From assembly GCA_017621225.1 (NCBI GenBank), contig JAGATN010000037.1, positions 1 to 64,000 on the forward strand: 64,000 bases of DNA, written 5' to 3'. The position numbers were made by a program, and so were the translations under genes. The notes beneath the pieces are model-generated. The model was not told the DNA's origin. It did no database searches and saw nothing but the letters and a program-made list of their open reading frames with translations. Positions within the stretch are counted from its first letter, which is position 1. Every line of letters begins with the position of its first letter. This stretch comes from Muribaculaceae bacterium. Its GTDB lineage: Bacteria > Bacteroidota > Bacteroidia > Bacteroidales > Muribaculaceae. This document shows positions 53,800-63,013 of the stretch, in pieces.

Positions 53800-53866
53800 T
53801 GTTTTTCATGGTATTAGATTTAAGGTTAACTAAGATTGGTTGTCGCGATGACAATCAATTTTTTTT
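53800..53866 (+). ncRNA. small-RNA candidate B (paralogue of 18527-18597)
   Basis: Promoter, then GTGTTTTTCATGGTATTAGA (53800-53819) and a terminator hairpin (53832-53862, ATTGgTTGTC against GACAAtCAAT, T run to 53866). It converges on the 3' end of the GH43 gene, so it is not a leader of a downstream gene. The first 20 bases and the upstream AATGTTAAAACAA block are shared with candidate A, while the terminator stems differ in sequence but both have a GTC-(4 to 5 nt)-GAC top. Confidence 0.6.
53832..53866 (+). terminator. intrinsic terminator of small-RNA candidate B
   Basis: Stem of about 13 pairs including G-U, top TTGTC/GACAA with a GCGAT loop, followed by eight T. Confidence 0.8.
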
Positions 53867-53895
53867 CGCCTGATAATACGCCTCTCTCCGACCTC

Positions 53896-55971
53896 TCATT
53901 CTTCCCATCTCAACACCGCTCCATTGCGACGCGCCGGGTCGGCTCCTGCGTAATCCATCGAATACGGGCTGCCCGTAGTCGGACTCTTGCCTATGTATCG
54001 GTGATTGCGCATGGACATGAGCATGAACTCGCGGTTAAGATAATCCTGCCACATGAACTCCTCGGCAAGCTCCACGTCGTCGGTCAGACGCACATCGCCC
54101 GGCAGGCCGAAGCCCGACGTGAACAGGTATCGCCCATCGGCACATTGCAAAATCACTTTGCCCTCGCCTCGATCTATGACCTTGAACCGCGTTTGAGGCG
54201 AATCGTCGTTTTTAGCCGAGTCATAGACAAGTCCGTGCGACGTGGCACACATCGGCAGGCCTGTGGCCAAGTTGATTATGCGCACCGTCTTACCCAACGG
54301 AATGTTACCGCTTCTGTCGGCATCAGGCTCCTCGACCGTGAAATTATCGAATTCGGCATATCCTCCGTTTTTGCCGTTCTTATTGAAAGCGAAAAGCGAT
54401 ATGCGCGCGCCCTGAAATGTGATCAGCTGATAGCTCAGTGTCATTTCACGCCCGATTGCGTTGAAGTTCACGCCGTCGGTCGAATATTCATAATGAGCCT
54501 TATCGTTGTCAAAATCGCCCACAAACCGAAGCCATATCTTATCTTCGGGCAACTCAACGGGCACATCTATCGTATCATTGTCAAGCTGCTCGAACCATCG
54601 CAACGTAAGCCGTTTACACTCCTTCACCATTCCCGTCCACGAGTATGGCACGTTTATGTTACCCAAGCCGCACACGTCGCCATCTTTCATGTTTTTGACG
54701 TAAAGCTCCACCGTGGTTATCGACGTAGGCCCTATGGCGCGCTGCGTAAGGGTGTTGCGCGCCCACATAAGTTGTTCGGCCGGCATAGTGCTCAGACGCA
54801 ATCGGCCATTCTTCAGGCTCCACATACCGTCATCGGGGTTATGGTTCCATTGCCATACACGGCCAAGGGTCTTGCCGTCGAAGTTTTCGTTGCGCTGATA
54901 CGGAGCATGAGGCCTCACCGTATCGCCGGCAGCCGTCACGGGCTTCAGCCAAGTGCGCGGCGACCGTCCGAGATTGCCTTCGAGTCCAAGCATGGGCCAG
55001 CCATCCTTCCAAGTCACCGGCGCGAGAGTAGTAGTGCGGCCTATCGAATGAAAGTCCATCATCAGCAACGCCCACCACTGCCCGTCGGGAGTGGACACGA
55101 TGCCGCCCTGATGTATGTTTGATGCCGCCACCTTGTCGGGATCGGGCTTCATCACCGACACGGGGTGTCCGTCGGGCATTATTCGTCCTTTAATCGACGT
55201 AGATGGCGCCGCGTGATATCCAAAGGTCTCGTCGGCGGTTATCACACACGTTTCATAGGGGCCCCATATGCTTTTCGAGCGAGAGCAGAGCGTACGGCCG
55301 TTAGGCTTGTAGTCGGTGGATATGAGATAATACATTCCGTTTATCTTATACATATGGTGGCCTTCGCCCACGGCGCTCCCCTCCGGTATTATCACTCGCT
55401 CGGTCTCCTCTATCGGCCCGCTCATGTCGGGCTTCAGCTCGGTGCATCGCACCTCACCGTAGCCGTGTATTGCATATATCTTGCCATCGTCGTCGAACAG
55501 CACGCTGAGGTCATATATTCTCCCCTTCATGTTCACGTGCTTCCACGGGCCTTCTATGTTATCGCTGATATAGCACTGTAAGCCCTTTCCGTTGACATTC
55601 GAATAGATGTAAAACTTGCCGTTGCTGTATCGGATGCACGGAGCCCAGATGCCCTGGCCATATATTTCCTTGCCATTTTTCAACGAAAACGCATCGTCGT
55701 AAAAGTCAAAACGGTCAAAACAATACGACACGTTTTCCCAATTCACAAGATCCTTTGAATGAAGTATCACAAGTCCGGGAACGGTGTGCATGGTAGTTCC
55801 GGCAAGATAGTAATCGTCGCCCACGCGAATCACGTCGGGATCGGAAAACTCCTCGTAAAACAACGGATTGGTGTACGTGCCGTTGCCATTGTCGGCACTC
55901 CATGAATGTCGCGTCTGAGCCGGCATCGACATAGCCATCAAAATAAACAATGCAAAAACTTTGACCTTCAT
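53896..55971 (-). CDS. exported GH43 family glycosidase
   Basis: A 691-residue enzyme with signal peptide (MKVKVFALFILMAMSMPAQ). The GH43 five-bladed propeller spans about 30-330: NPLFYEEFSDPDVIRVGDDYYLAGTT (catalytic base Asp), GIWAPCIRYSNGKFYIY, YDLSVLFDDDGKIY (pKa-modulating Asp) and VGEGHHMYKINGMYY (acid Glu). A DUF1349-like beta-sandwich (about 360-560) follows, and a C-terminal beta-trefoil-like region (about 565-691) may bind glycans. GH43 enzymes act on arabinans and xylans. The ATG at 55971 gives a clean signal peptide. Convergent with small-RNA candidate B. Confidence 0.9.
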   Translation of the reverse strand: MKVKVFALFILMAMSMPAQTRHSWSADNGNGTYTNPLFYEEFSDPDVIRVGDDYYLAGTTMHTVPGLVILHSKDLVNWENVSYCFDRFDFYDDAFSLKNGKEIYGQGIWAPCIRYSNGKFYIYSNVNGKGLQCYISDNIEGPWKHVNMKGRIYDLSVLFDDDGKIYAIHGYGEVRCTELKPDMSGPIEETERVIIPEGSAVGEGHHMYKINGMYYLISTDYKPNGRTLCSRSKSIWGPYETCVITADETFGYHAAPSTSIKGRIMPDGHPVSVMKPDPDKVAASNIHQGGIVSTPDGQWWALLMMDFHSIGRTTTLAPVTWKDGWPMLGLEGNLGRSPRTWLKPVTAAGDTVRPHAPYQRNENFDGKTLGRVWQWNHNPDDGMWSLKNGRLRLSTMPAEQLMWARNTLTQRAIGPTSITTVELYVKNMKDGDVCGLGNINVPYSWTGMVKECKRLTLRWFEQLDNDTIDVPVELPEDKIWLRFVGDFDNDKAHYEYSTDGVNFNAIGREMTLSYQLITFQGARISLFAFNKNGKNGGYAEFDNFTVEEPDADRSGNIPLGKTVRIINLATGLPMCATSHGLVYDSAKNDDSPQTRFKVIDRGEGKVILQCADGRYLFTSGFGLPGDVRLTDDVELAEEFMWQDYLNREFMLMSMRNHRYIGKSPTTGSPYSMDYAGADPARRNGAVLRWEE

Positions 55972-56065
55972 ACGATTCAAGGATTTAGATGTAATCAAAA
56001 AAAATATCGAACGGACGTAAGTATTCCGTTTCAGGCTCAGGCACGACTATCAAAGCCGCGCCGCA

Positions 56066-57349
56066 TCACTCGGCCGGCTCCGAATCGGCCGACGATATGC
56101 GTATCAGCTCAAGCCTCGTGGCCGTGCGCTTCACTATCGTAAACAATAGCGATTCGAGCTGCAACACTTCGCCCTGGGCGGGGATGGAGCCTATGTTATG
56201 CAATATGTATCCGGCAAGCGTCTGGTATTCGTCCTTTTCGGGAATGTCGATATGATATACCTCGCGAAGCGTCTCAACCTCCACGCGGCCGCTGCACTCG
56301 TAAACGCCGGAGCTCACTTCGCGCACTTGCGCGCCGCCCTTGTCATGCTCGTCCTGTATGTCGCCGAATATCTCCTCAACGAGGTCCTCGAGCGTAACGA
56401 GACCGGCGGTGCCGCCAAACTCATCCACTACTATGGCCATGGAGCGTTTTTCCGACAGCAACCGACGCATGAGCTTGTTGGCCAACAACGTTTCAGGGGC
56501 AAATATGACAGGCTTGATGTTCGACTTCCAATCGGTCTGCGGATCGAACAGTTCGCTCACGTGTATGTATCCGAGCACGCTGTCGATGTCGTCGCGATAC
56601 ACCACTATCTTGCTGCGGCCCGACGAAGTAAACAGGTTGCTCAACTCGTCGCGCGTCACCGTGTCGATGTCGACGGCCACGATTTCATTGCGCGGCAGCA
56701 TACAGTCGCGCAAATGGGTGGTCGAAAAATCAAGAGCGTTGTGAAATATCTTTACTTCCGTCTCTACCTGCGTTTTGGCCGAATTCACGTCGTCGAGCGT
56801 CTTTTCGAGATACTGATTGAGGTCGCCTACCGAAAGCATTCCCATTCTCGAGCCTTCGGTGTGTATGCCACACAGCTTCATGAGCACTTTCGAAAGCCAT
56901 GACGTGAAGATGGAAATGGGATAGAGCAACAGGTAAAACACATAGATGGGAAACGCAAATACCTTAAGCGACGTATTGGGGTTTATGCGAAACACCGTTT
57001 TGGGAAAGAACTCGCCGCTAAGCAATATCACCCCGGTGGATATCAGGGTCGACAAGATAAGTATTACGGCCTGACTGCCGCAAAAGCTCTCAAGCCAAGG
57101 TTCGAGTACGGCTGCGGCTCCCATACCGTATATGACGAGCATGATGTTGTTGCCCACCAGAATGGTGGATATGAACAAGTCCTGATCGGAATAAAACTTA
57201 CTTATTATCTTGCTTACCAGGCCGCCCTTCTTCACGTCAAGTTCCACCCTCACGCGGTCGGACGTTATGTATGCTATCTCGGTCCCTGAAAACAATGCCG
57301 AGAATATGAGCGATACCAATGCAAGTATTATCCAAGCTGTCAAATCCAT
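56066..57349 (-). CDS. CNNM/CorC-type membrane protein with CBS domains (GldE-like)
   Basis: A 427-residue protein: an N-terminal DUF21 domain with about four helices (1-180), a CBS pair (about 195-330, MLPRNEIVAVDIDTVTRDEL and KPVIFAPETLLANKLMRRL), and a C-terminal CorC_HlyC domain (about 340-425). In Bacteroidetes this type is annotated GldE or hemolysin and thought to affect ion transport. The end of the CBS part has MAIVVDEFGGTAGLVTLEDLVEEIFGDI, a family hallmark. It follows lptC by 11 bp. Confidence 0.9.
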   Translation of the reverse strand: MDLTAWIILALVSLIFSALFSGTEIAYITSDRVRVELDVKKGGLVSKIISKFYSDQDLFISTILVGNNIMLVIYGMGAAAVLEPWLESFCGSQAVILILSTLISTGVILLSGEFFPKTVFRINPNTSLKVFAFPIYVFYLLLYPISIFTSWLSKVLMKLCGIHTEGSRMGMLSVGDLNQYLEKTLDDVNSAKTQVETEVKIFHNALDFSTTHLRDCMLPRNEIVAVDIDTVTRDELSNLFTSSGRSKIVVYRDDIDSVLGYIHVSELFDPQTDWKSNIKPVIFAPETLLANKLMRRLLSEKRSMAIVVDEFGGTAGLVTLEDLVEEIFGDIQDEHDKGGAQVREVSSGVYECSGRVEVETLREVYHIDIPEKDEYQTLAGYILHNIGSIPAQGEVLQLESLLFTIVKRTATRLELIRISSADSEPAE

Positions 57350-57360
57350 AATAAAGTATT

Positions 57361-58176
57361 TTATTCATCATTACGCGGCTTGCGACGCATCACCTCGCCG
57401 GGACGCGGCACCGAGGCCGGATTGACGTCAAACTTCGACATGGTGTCGAGGGGGATGCCTACCGACGAGCGACGCTTTTGCGGCGACCGGCGGCCGACCG
57501 GCTTGACCGGTTCGGGCTGTACGGAGTCGGCGTTTTCAACGTTGGCGCTGTCAGCCTGCTCCTCATCGCCCTCCATATATTGGTTGACGGGCAATATGGC
57601 CGACGGCTTGAGCACGCGGAACGAAGTCATACGCTCGTTCGACACGAACCCATACCCCTCTATCACGCGATCGGCACGTTCGATGTGTATGAACGAATCG
57701 GAATACACCTTTTTGCGATTCTGATCCCAGAAAAGCTGCTCGGTAAGAAATTTTTCGCCGAGTTCATTTTTTATGTCGACATATCCGTCGAGCCGCCAGA
57801 GCTTGCGCTCCTTGAAATATGTTGCCGAGTCGCAGTCGATAGTAGCGTCACGCTTGAAATTATCGTCAAACTTTTCGATATGCAATCCTTCGGGAAAAGT
57901 CCATCTGGCATCCTTCGCCTCGTCATACACGAGCCAGAGTGGCGTTTCTATGCGATAGCGCGTGATGCCCGAATCGGAAATCAACGACGAGACGTCGCGC
58001 GACGTCATAGTAGCGAAGTTTTCGGGATCGACGGCGTCTACCATCTCCGTCACGTTGTCGTCCTTGCACGAACTCACGAGCAACGACGCGGCACACAGCA
58101 CCGCGCCCGCCAACAAAGGGAGGTGGCGAAGGCCGCTACAATAGCCAAATCTGCCGTAAAACGTATTCTTACGCAT
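57361..58176 (-). CDS. lptC: LPS export ABC transporter periplasmic protein LptC
   Basis: A 271-residue envelope protein with a lipobox-like signal end (LVSSC). The LptC domain covers about 60-200: ITRYRIETPLWLVYDEAKDARWTFPEGLHIEKF, DSATYFKERKLWRLDGYVDIKNELGEKFLTEQLFWDQN and VYSDSFIHIERADRVIEGYGF. LptC bridges LptBFG to LptA in lipopolysaccharide transport. The C-terminal tail is low-complexity and basic (VGRRSPQKRRSS). In a row coaX - OMP - lptC - gldE, common in Bacteroidetes. Confidence 0.9.
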   Translation of the reverse strand: MRKNTFYGRFGYCSGLRHLPLLAGAVLCAASLLVSSCKDDNVTEMVDAVDPENFATMTSRDVSSLISDSGITRYRIETPLWLVYDEAKDARWTFPEGLHIEKFDDNFKRDATIDCDSATYFKERKLWRLDGYVDIKNELGEKFLTEQLFWDQNRKKVYSDSFIHIERADRVIEGYGFVSNERMTSFRVLKPSAILPVNQYMEGDEEQADSANVENADSVQPEPVKPVGRRSPQKRRSSVGIPLDTMSKFDVNPASVPRPGEVMRRKPRNDE

Positions 58177-58214
58177 CGAAATCGTAACGAAAGCCGTTTA
58201 TGCACACTCAACCA

Positions 58215-59456
58215 TTAACGTATCTTGCGTTTTTCAAACCACAATTGGCTGAAGTTTACGCCAAACGTTATGTTGAAATAATTTTCCTTTAGCAACGGAT
58301 CGGGATGAGCCTGACGATGACGATATTCGAAGCCTAAGTTTATCACGGTCTTCGAGCTGTGGGTAGGCAAGCCCAAACCGCAGGTAATTCCATATTCGCG
58401 AACCGAGTTATCGCCCACTTTCATATAGTCGCGGTTATAGAAGCCGCCCAAGCGATACGATATGAGCTGGAAGAAGTTGCCACGCTGACGGTGCTTATAC
58501 TGAAAGCCCAGGGCAAACTTAATGCGGTCGTTGAATTTCGTGGCCGAGAAGTCGTCCATGTTTGCAAACTTGGCTTTGCTCCACGGCTGATAAGTAACGT
58601 CGGCCTCCAACATCATCCTATTGTCGAGCTCGTAATTTACGCCGGCTCCGAAAGTGGAAGGCATCGAAAAATTATCGCGCAACGGCATACGCGACAGCGT
58701 GTCGGGCGTTTCATTGGCGGTAACGTCATATTTTATCACCTGTGCATGGCCAAGGAGCGTTTTGCCGGGCGTGAACGACACACCCACCGACAGCTTGTTG
58801 CGCGTGTCGAGCTCGTAGGCATACTGCGCGCCAAACTGCAATCCCCAGTCGCGCACCTCAATCGACTGCTCGAAAAGCGACGTAGAGCCACTCGACGTAT
58901 AAGCGTATATGTCGTTGAGCGTATTACCGAAAAGATACGACACGTTGGTACCTATGGTAAAGCCCTTGAACAGACGGGCACCCAAGCCGAGATATAGCTG
59001 ATTGATGCCGCCCGACCCTTCATGCGAGTTGCGGCCATTGGTTATCTGATTGCCAAACGAGTAGCTTACCGTCGACACCGGAACCAAACCGGCACTCATG
59101 CCGATATATTTGCTCACCGGGAACATCATGGTCATATAATCGAGGCCACCGCCGGTACGCTTGTCGCGCACGGAGCCTTCGCGCGATTTTCTGATCGACA
59201 GATCCACGCCGAGGTCAAATATGAATGTAAGCGAATCGATTCGAGCATACGAAGCCGGATTCATCACGTTTACCTGACGGCCGCCGGTCATTGCGTATCC
59301 CACGCCACCCATCTGACGCTGTGCCGAAGTGGCATTGTCGTTCAACAAGCCGTAGCCGAAACGCGAATACGGGCTTCCCGAATTTTGGGCTGACAGAGAC
59401 ATGGCAGCCATTATCACAGCCGACAGAGCGGCAACAATTTTCTTATTTATCTTCAT
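58215..59456 (-). CDS. outer-membrane beta-barrel protein (FadL/PorV-like)
   Basis: A 413-residue protein with signal peptide (IVAALSAVIMAAMSLSAQ). It begins SGSPYSRFGYGLLNDNATSAQRQMGGVGYAMTGGRQVNVMNPASYARIDS (opening as SPYSRFGYG and NVMNPASYA), a segment shared with the FadL/PorV-like family, and continues as alternating beta strands to an aromatic end (FGVNFSQLWFEKRK). Its conserved place beside coaX and lptC in Bacteroidetes suggests a general envelope role. The start overlaps coaX by 14 bp. Confidence 0.78.
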   Translation of the reverse strand: MKINKKIVAALSAVIMAAMSLSAQNSGSPYSRFGYGLLNDNATSAQRQMGGVGYAMTGGRQVNVMNPASYARIDSLTFIFDLGVDLSIRKSREGSVRDKRTGGGLDYMTMMFPVSKYIGMSAGLVPVSTVSYSFGNQITNGRNSHEGSGGINQLYLGLGARLFKGFTIGTNVSYLFGNTLNDIYAYTSSGSTSLFEQSIEVRDWGLQFGAQYAYELDTRNKLSVGVSFTPGKTLLGHAQVIKYDVTANETPDTLSRMPLRDNFSMPSTFGAGVNYELDNRMMLEADVTYQPWSKAKFANMDDFSATKFNDRIKFALGFQYKHRQRGNFFQLISYRLGGFYNRDYMKVGDNSVREYGITCGLGLPTHSSKTVINLGFEYRHRQAHPDPLLKENYFNITFGVNFSQLWFEKRKIR

Positions 59457-60183
59457 TGTATAGTAATATTCTGTTTAATCCTTTACTTACCAGGTTTGGA
59501 TCGACGGCAACGTCAAAGTCGCACAATCCGCTCAACTCCTTGGCCCACCCGCCTGTCATGACCACCTTGGTACCCTTGGGCAAGTGTGCATGATAGTATG
59601 ATATGGCCCCTACTATGCCGTATACCGCGCCCAGTATCATGGCCGATGCGGTATCGTAGCCCAGAAACCTGTCATATTTTATCTCGCGAGGCACTTCGAC
59701 TTGCGGCAAACGCGCCGTGTAGCGATGCAGCGCGTCAAGCCTCATTCGCATTCCCGGAGCAATGTTGCCACCGATAAACCGGCCATCGGCCGTCACGGCA
59801 TCGTAAGTCACAGCCGTTCCGGCATCGACCACGAGCAGGTCGGTGTCGGGATATACCGTGCGCGCGCCCACTGCCGCCGCTATGCGATCGGCGCCGAGGG
59901 TGCCCGGCGAACCGTAATCTATCTTCACGGGCAGCGGCATGTCGCTTTTCAGCCTCATCACGCGGCCCGATGCCATTTCTCGAATGTCGCGCAGAAGCTT
60001 GTCGCCTCTGCACACCACCGAACAATACATTACGTTGTCCACCACCCCGTAGCGTGCCACGAATCCACGCACCACTTCAGGCGTAAGAATCGGCTCCACG
60101 GCAATGTCCACGAGGCCATCGCCTTCCCACAGCGCCAACTTGGCCGCTGTATTGCCTTGATCGATTGTCAGGTTAAGTGCCAT
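59443..60183 (-). CDS. coaX: type III pantothenate kinase
   Basis: A 246-residue kinase of coenzyme A synthesis, actin/ASKHA fold. Visible: LTIDQGNTAAKLALW (phosphate 1 motif with Asp), YGSPGTLGADRIAAAVGAR (pantothenate-binding), LVVDAGTAVTYDAV and GNIAPGMRMRLDALH. A -7 element TAATTTTG (60198-60191, minus) lies seven bases before the ATG. Confidence 0.95.
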   Translation of the reverse strand: MALNLTIDQGNTAAKLALWEGDGLVDIAVEPILTPEVVRGFVARYGVVDNVMYCSVVCRGDKLLRDIREMASGRVMRLKSDMPLPVKIDYGSPGTLGADRIAAAVGARTVYPDTDLLVVDAGTAVTYDAVTADGRFIGGNIAPGMRMRLDALHRYTARLPQVEVPREIKYDRFLGYDTASAMILGAVYGIVGAISYYHAHLPKGTKVVMTGGWAKELSGLCDFDVAVDPNLVSKGLNRILLYNEDK

Positions 60184-60291
60184 TTGGGCACAAAATTAGT
60201 AAATACTTAATAATTACCGTCTCATTCGGGCCGCGAAATTTAGTTTTCCAACCATTAAGCCCGACATTTCGATTGATTTTAACTCTTTTTA

Positions 60292-60702
60292 CTACAATGC
60301 GCCACCATTACGTTCTTTGGCTTCCTGACGCGGAATCATCAACGAGGCATACACCTGAACGACTCCGCCGGCAAGCGTGAAGGCAAGCCAGTCGCGCGCG
60401 GCCGGATTGGGATAGAACATAAAAAAGCCGCCCACGCAGAACATTATGCCCACCCATACTTCAAGACGATAAAGTCGCTTCAACCTCAGCGACACATCTT
60501 TTTTACGCCGGGTCATGACACGTCCGACCAAGGTGAGCAACGCTCCCGCACAATATATATATTTGTATAATTGGCCGTCGACTCTTAATATGGGCAACAA
60601 CGTGCCCACGCCCACGAGCAGCAATCCGCATATGGCAATCCACATTGCCGCCGACATGCGCGCCGGAGCTTGAATATCGTTTTTCTTCATCATTTTACTC
60701 AT
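60292..60702 (-). CDS. small integral membrane protein
   Basis: A 136-residue protein with about four hydrophobic helices (AAMWIAICGLLLVGVGTLLPIL near 20; YIYCAGALLTLVG; VWVGIMFCVGGFFMFY; WLAFTLAGGVVQVYASLM) and a basic loop (TRRKKDVSLRLKRLYR). Not recognised beyond that. The start overlaps the ftsB-like stop (ATGA), so the two are translated together. Confidence 0.75.
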   Translation of the reverse strand: MSKMMKKNDIQAPARMSAAMWIAICGLLLVGVGTLLPILRVDGQLYKYIYCAGALLTLVGRVMTRRKKDVSLRLKRLYRLEVWVGIMFCVGGFFMFYPNPAARDWLAFTLAGGVVQVYASLMIPRQEAKERNGGAL

Positions 60703-60989
60703 TCTACAATGTAAATATCTTCGTTAGGGCGCTGCATGTGGTATTGTTCACGCACTATGCGCTCCATGGTTTCAGGATCGGTGTCAAGACGCTCGTTGAG
60801 CGACTGATAGTATTCGAGCGTATCGCGATTCGACTGTATTTCAGCCCGCAAGCGTTCTATTTCACGCTCATGCTCATAATTGCTCATGACCGAGTTGTCA
60901 TTAAAGAACAACACGAACGCCAATACGCCGGCCATGGCAAAGAACGTAAAGCTCATGTACCGTCGGCACCATTTGTAAAATTTTACCAT
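60699..60989 (-). CDS. FtsB/DivIC-type septum formation initiator
   Basis: A small bitopic protein (96 residues from the ATG at 60989): one membrane helix (FTFFAMAGVLAFVLFF), then a coiled coil (NYEHEREIERLRAEIQSNRDTLEYYQSLNERL) and the conserved ending ERIVREQYHMQRPNEDIYIVE. The family bridges FtsL and FtsQ in the divisome. An in-frame ATG at 61001 would be leaderless with the -7 element at 61015-61008, so 60989 is preferred. Confidence 0.88.
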   Translation of the reverse strand: MVKFYKWCRRYMSFTFFAMAGVLAFVLFFNDNSVMSNYEHEREIERLRAEIQSNRDTLEYYQSLNERLDTDPETMERIVREQYHMQRPNEDIYIVE

Positions 60990-61007
60990 ATTTCCACTCA
61001 TATACCA

Positions 61008-61015
61008 CAAAGATA
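61008..61015 (-). promoter_or_regulatory. -7 element of the ftsB-like gene
   Basis: On the minus strand TATCTTTG, 18 bp before the chosen start. Confidence 0.55.
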
Positions 61016-61154
61016 CACACTTTAAAAAGATTACGCATCATGCCACACATTTTTTTGCGTATGGTCCCGATTCTTAATCACAAATTAACATTCATTACCA
61101 CGCGGCCAATGATTTTTTTGGCATCGCCATTACGCGAAAATCGAATTTTAATCG

Positions 61155-61162
61155 TACATTTG
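61155..61162 (+). promoter_or_regulatory. -7 element of dnaX
   Basis: TACATTTG, 26 bp before the dnaX start codon. Confidence 0.6.
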
Positions 61163-61188
61163 TAAATTAACACACTTCTGCGTTCACA

Positions 61189-62982
61189 ATGGACAATTAC
61201 TTAGTTTCAGCACGAAAATATCGTCCCGCCACGTTCGACTCGGTGGTAGGACAGAAAGCGCTGACCGCCACGTTGAAAAATGCGGTTGCCACGGGACGCC
61301 TCGCTCACTCGTACCTGTTTTGCGGATCGAGAGGCGTGGGCAAGACCTCCTGCGCACGCATATTCGCAAAGACGATAAACTGCGAACACCGGACTCCCGA
61401 CGGCGAAGCCTGCAACGAATGCGACTCATGCAAAGCTTTCAACGCGGGCACGTCAATGAACATAATAGAACTCGACGCCGCGTCAAACAACGGCATCGAC
61501 GACATGCGCGCGATAGTGGAACAAGTGCAGGTTCCGCCTTCGCAAGGGCAATACAGAGTGTTCATAGTCGATGAGGTTCACATGCTGTCGACGGCCGCCT
61601 TCAATTCGTTTCTAAAAACGCTCGAGGAACCGCCGTCGTACGTAGTGTTCATCCTGGCCACTACCGAAAAGCATAAGATAATACCCACCATCTTGTCGCG
61701 TTGCCAAATCTACGACTTTCACAGGATAACCATCCAGGATATGATCGACCATCTGTCGTATGTGGCAAAGTGCGAAGGGGTGACGGTAGAGCCTGCGGCA
61801 CTGAACATCATAGCCCGCAAGGCCGACGGCGCAATGCGCGACGCCCTGTCGATATTCGACCAGGTGGCAGCTTCGTCGAGGGGCAACATCACGTATCAGT
61901 CGACAATCGACAACCTGAACGTGCTCGACTTCGAGTACTACAATCGACTGCTCGACGTATTCCTGGCCAACAAGCCGCTCGAGGCTTGGATGATATACAA
62001 GGAGATACGCGACCGGGGCTTCGACTCTCAATTTTTCATCAACGGGCTTGCCGGATATTTCCGCGACCTGATGGTGGCACGCGACCCGTCGACGCTCTCG
62101 CTCATCGAAGCCGGCGACGACGCGAAGCAAGCAATGGCCGAGCGCGCGGCAAAATGCACTACCGATTTCATATACAAGGCAATGTGCCTGTGCAACGATG
62201 CCGACCTGAATTATCGCGTAGCATCGAACAAGCAGTTTCTCGTAGAACTGACTTTGGCTAAAATATGCCAATTACTCAGCTCCTCGTCCAGTAACGGTAG
62301 CCACGGCGAGGGGCAGCTTAAGCCAATTCAGGCTACCCATCCGCGAACGACGGACAACGCCCAACGCGCGCCGCAAACCAACACGCCGCCGCAAGCAGCA
62401 GCTCAACCGAAGCCTGCCGCCGCCAAGACCGTTGCCCCCGTTCACGCAACACCCGCACAACACATTCCCGTAGCGCCTCCGGCGCAGCCGGCCGCATCGG
62501 CATCGATTTATGGCCGCAAAAACGCCACTACGCTTAAAGTGCCGTCGATGCACATGAACAGAACCGAACATACGGCCGCATCGCAGCCGACCGCATCATC
62601 GCAAATCGGCGCAAAACGCGAAACTCCGTTTCCGCTATCGGCCTTCGAATCGGCGTGGAGCACTTACATAGCCACCCACCCCAAGTCGCACATACTCATC
62701 AACACGATGCGCGTGGCCAACCCTACGCATAAAGGCAACGGCCTGTTTACCGTGACCGTCGAAAACGAGATGCAGCATGACCTGATGGAGCGTTCGAAGC
62801 CCGACATACTGACATTTCTGCGCGATTCGCTGTCGAACGACACCATAGAGCTTGAAGTCCTGATAAACCAAGGCGACGAAAGCAAATACGTGCTAAACGA
62901 CCGCGAGTTAGTTGCCGAAATGGTGAAAGAATCCCCGGAATTGAAAAAATTCATCGACGACTTCAAACTATCAATCAGTTAA
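61189..62982 (+). CDS. dnaX: DNA polymerase III subunits gamma and tau
   Basis: A 597-residue clamp-loader ATPase. Visible: Walker A GSRGVGKTSCARI (about residue 45), the zinc-binding Cys set (CEH...CNECDSC), Walker B VFIVDEVHMLS, and sensor LATTEKHKIIPTILSRCQ with the SRC motif. A Pro/Ala/Gln-rich linker (about 375-480) precedes the tau-specific C-terminal domain. I did not find an obvious frameshift signal for a short gamma form. Confidence 0.96.
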   Translation: MDNYLVSARKYRPATFDSVVGQKALTATLKNAVATGRLAHSYLFCGSRGVGKTSCARIFAKTINCEHRTPDGEACNECDSCKAFNAGTSMNIIELDAASNNGIDDMRAIVEQVQVPPSQGQYRVFIVDEVHMLSTAAFNSFLKTLEEPPSYVVFILATTEKHKIIPTILSRCQIYDFHRITIQDMIDHLSYVAKCEGVTVEPAALNIIARKADGAMRDALSIFDQVAASSRGNITYQSTIDNLNVLDFEYYNRLLDVFLANKPLEAWMIYKEIRDRGFDSQFFINGLAGYFRDLMVARDPSTLSLIEAGDDAKQAMAERAAKCTTDFIYKAMCLCNDADLNYRVASNKQFLVELTLAKICQLLSSSSSNGSHGEGQLKPIQATHPRTTDNAQRAPQTNTPPQAAAQPKPAAAKTVAPVHATPAQHIPVAPPAQPAASASIYGRKNATTLKVPSMHMNRTEHTAASQPTASSQIGAKRETPFPLSAFESAWSTYIATHPKSHILINTMRVANPTHKGNGLFTVTVENEMQHDLMERSKPDILTFLRDSLSNDTIELEVLINQGDESKYVLNDRELVAEMVKESPELKKFIDDFKLSIS

Positions 62983-63013
62983 CTCAACGATATCCAAACT
63001 CACCATACAAACA

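Larger units (their letters stand above)
53326..53895. other. 570-bp region with regulatory sites and small-RNA candidate B
   Basis: No protein gene is seen. It contains an 11-bp match to the MITE-like end (53507-53517), several copies of a CATTTTGC motif (53611-53765), and a small-RNA unit with promoter and terminator. The promoter of the adenylation operon (minus) could not be located with confidence. Confidence 0.6.

Noticed and set aside
53836-55122. A long plus-strand open frame of 428 codons
   Set aside because: It is antisense to the well-supported GH43 gene, with no domain pattern and arginine/histidine-rich composition typical of a shadow frame.
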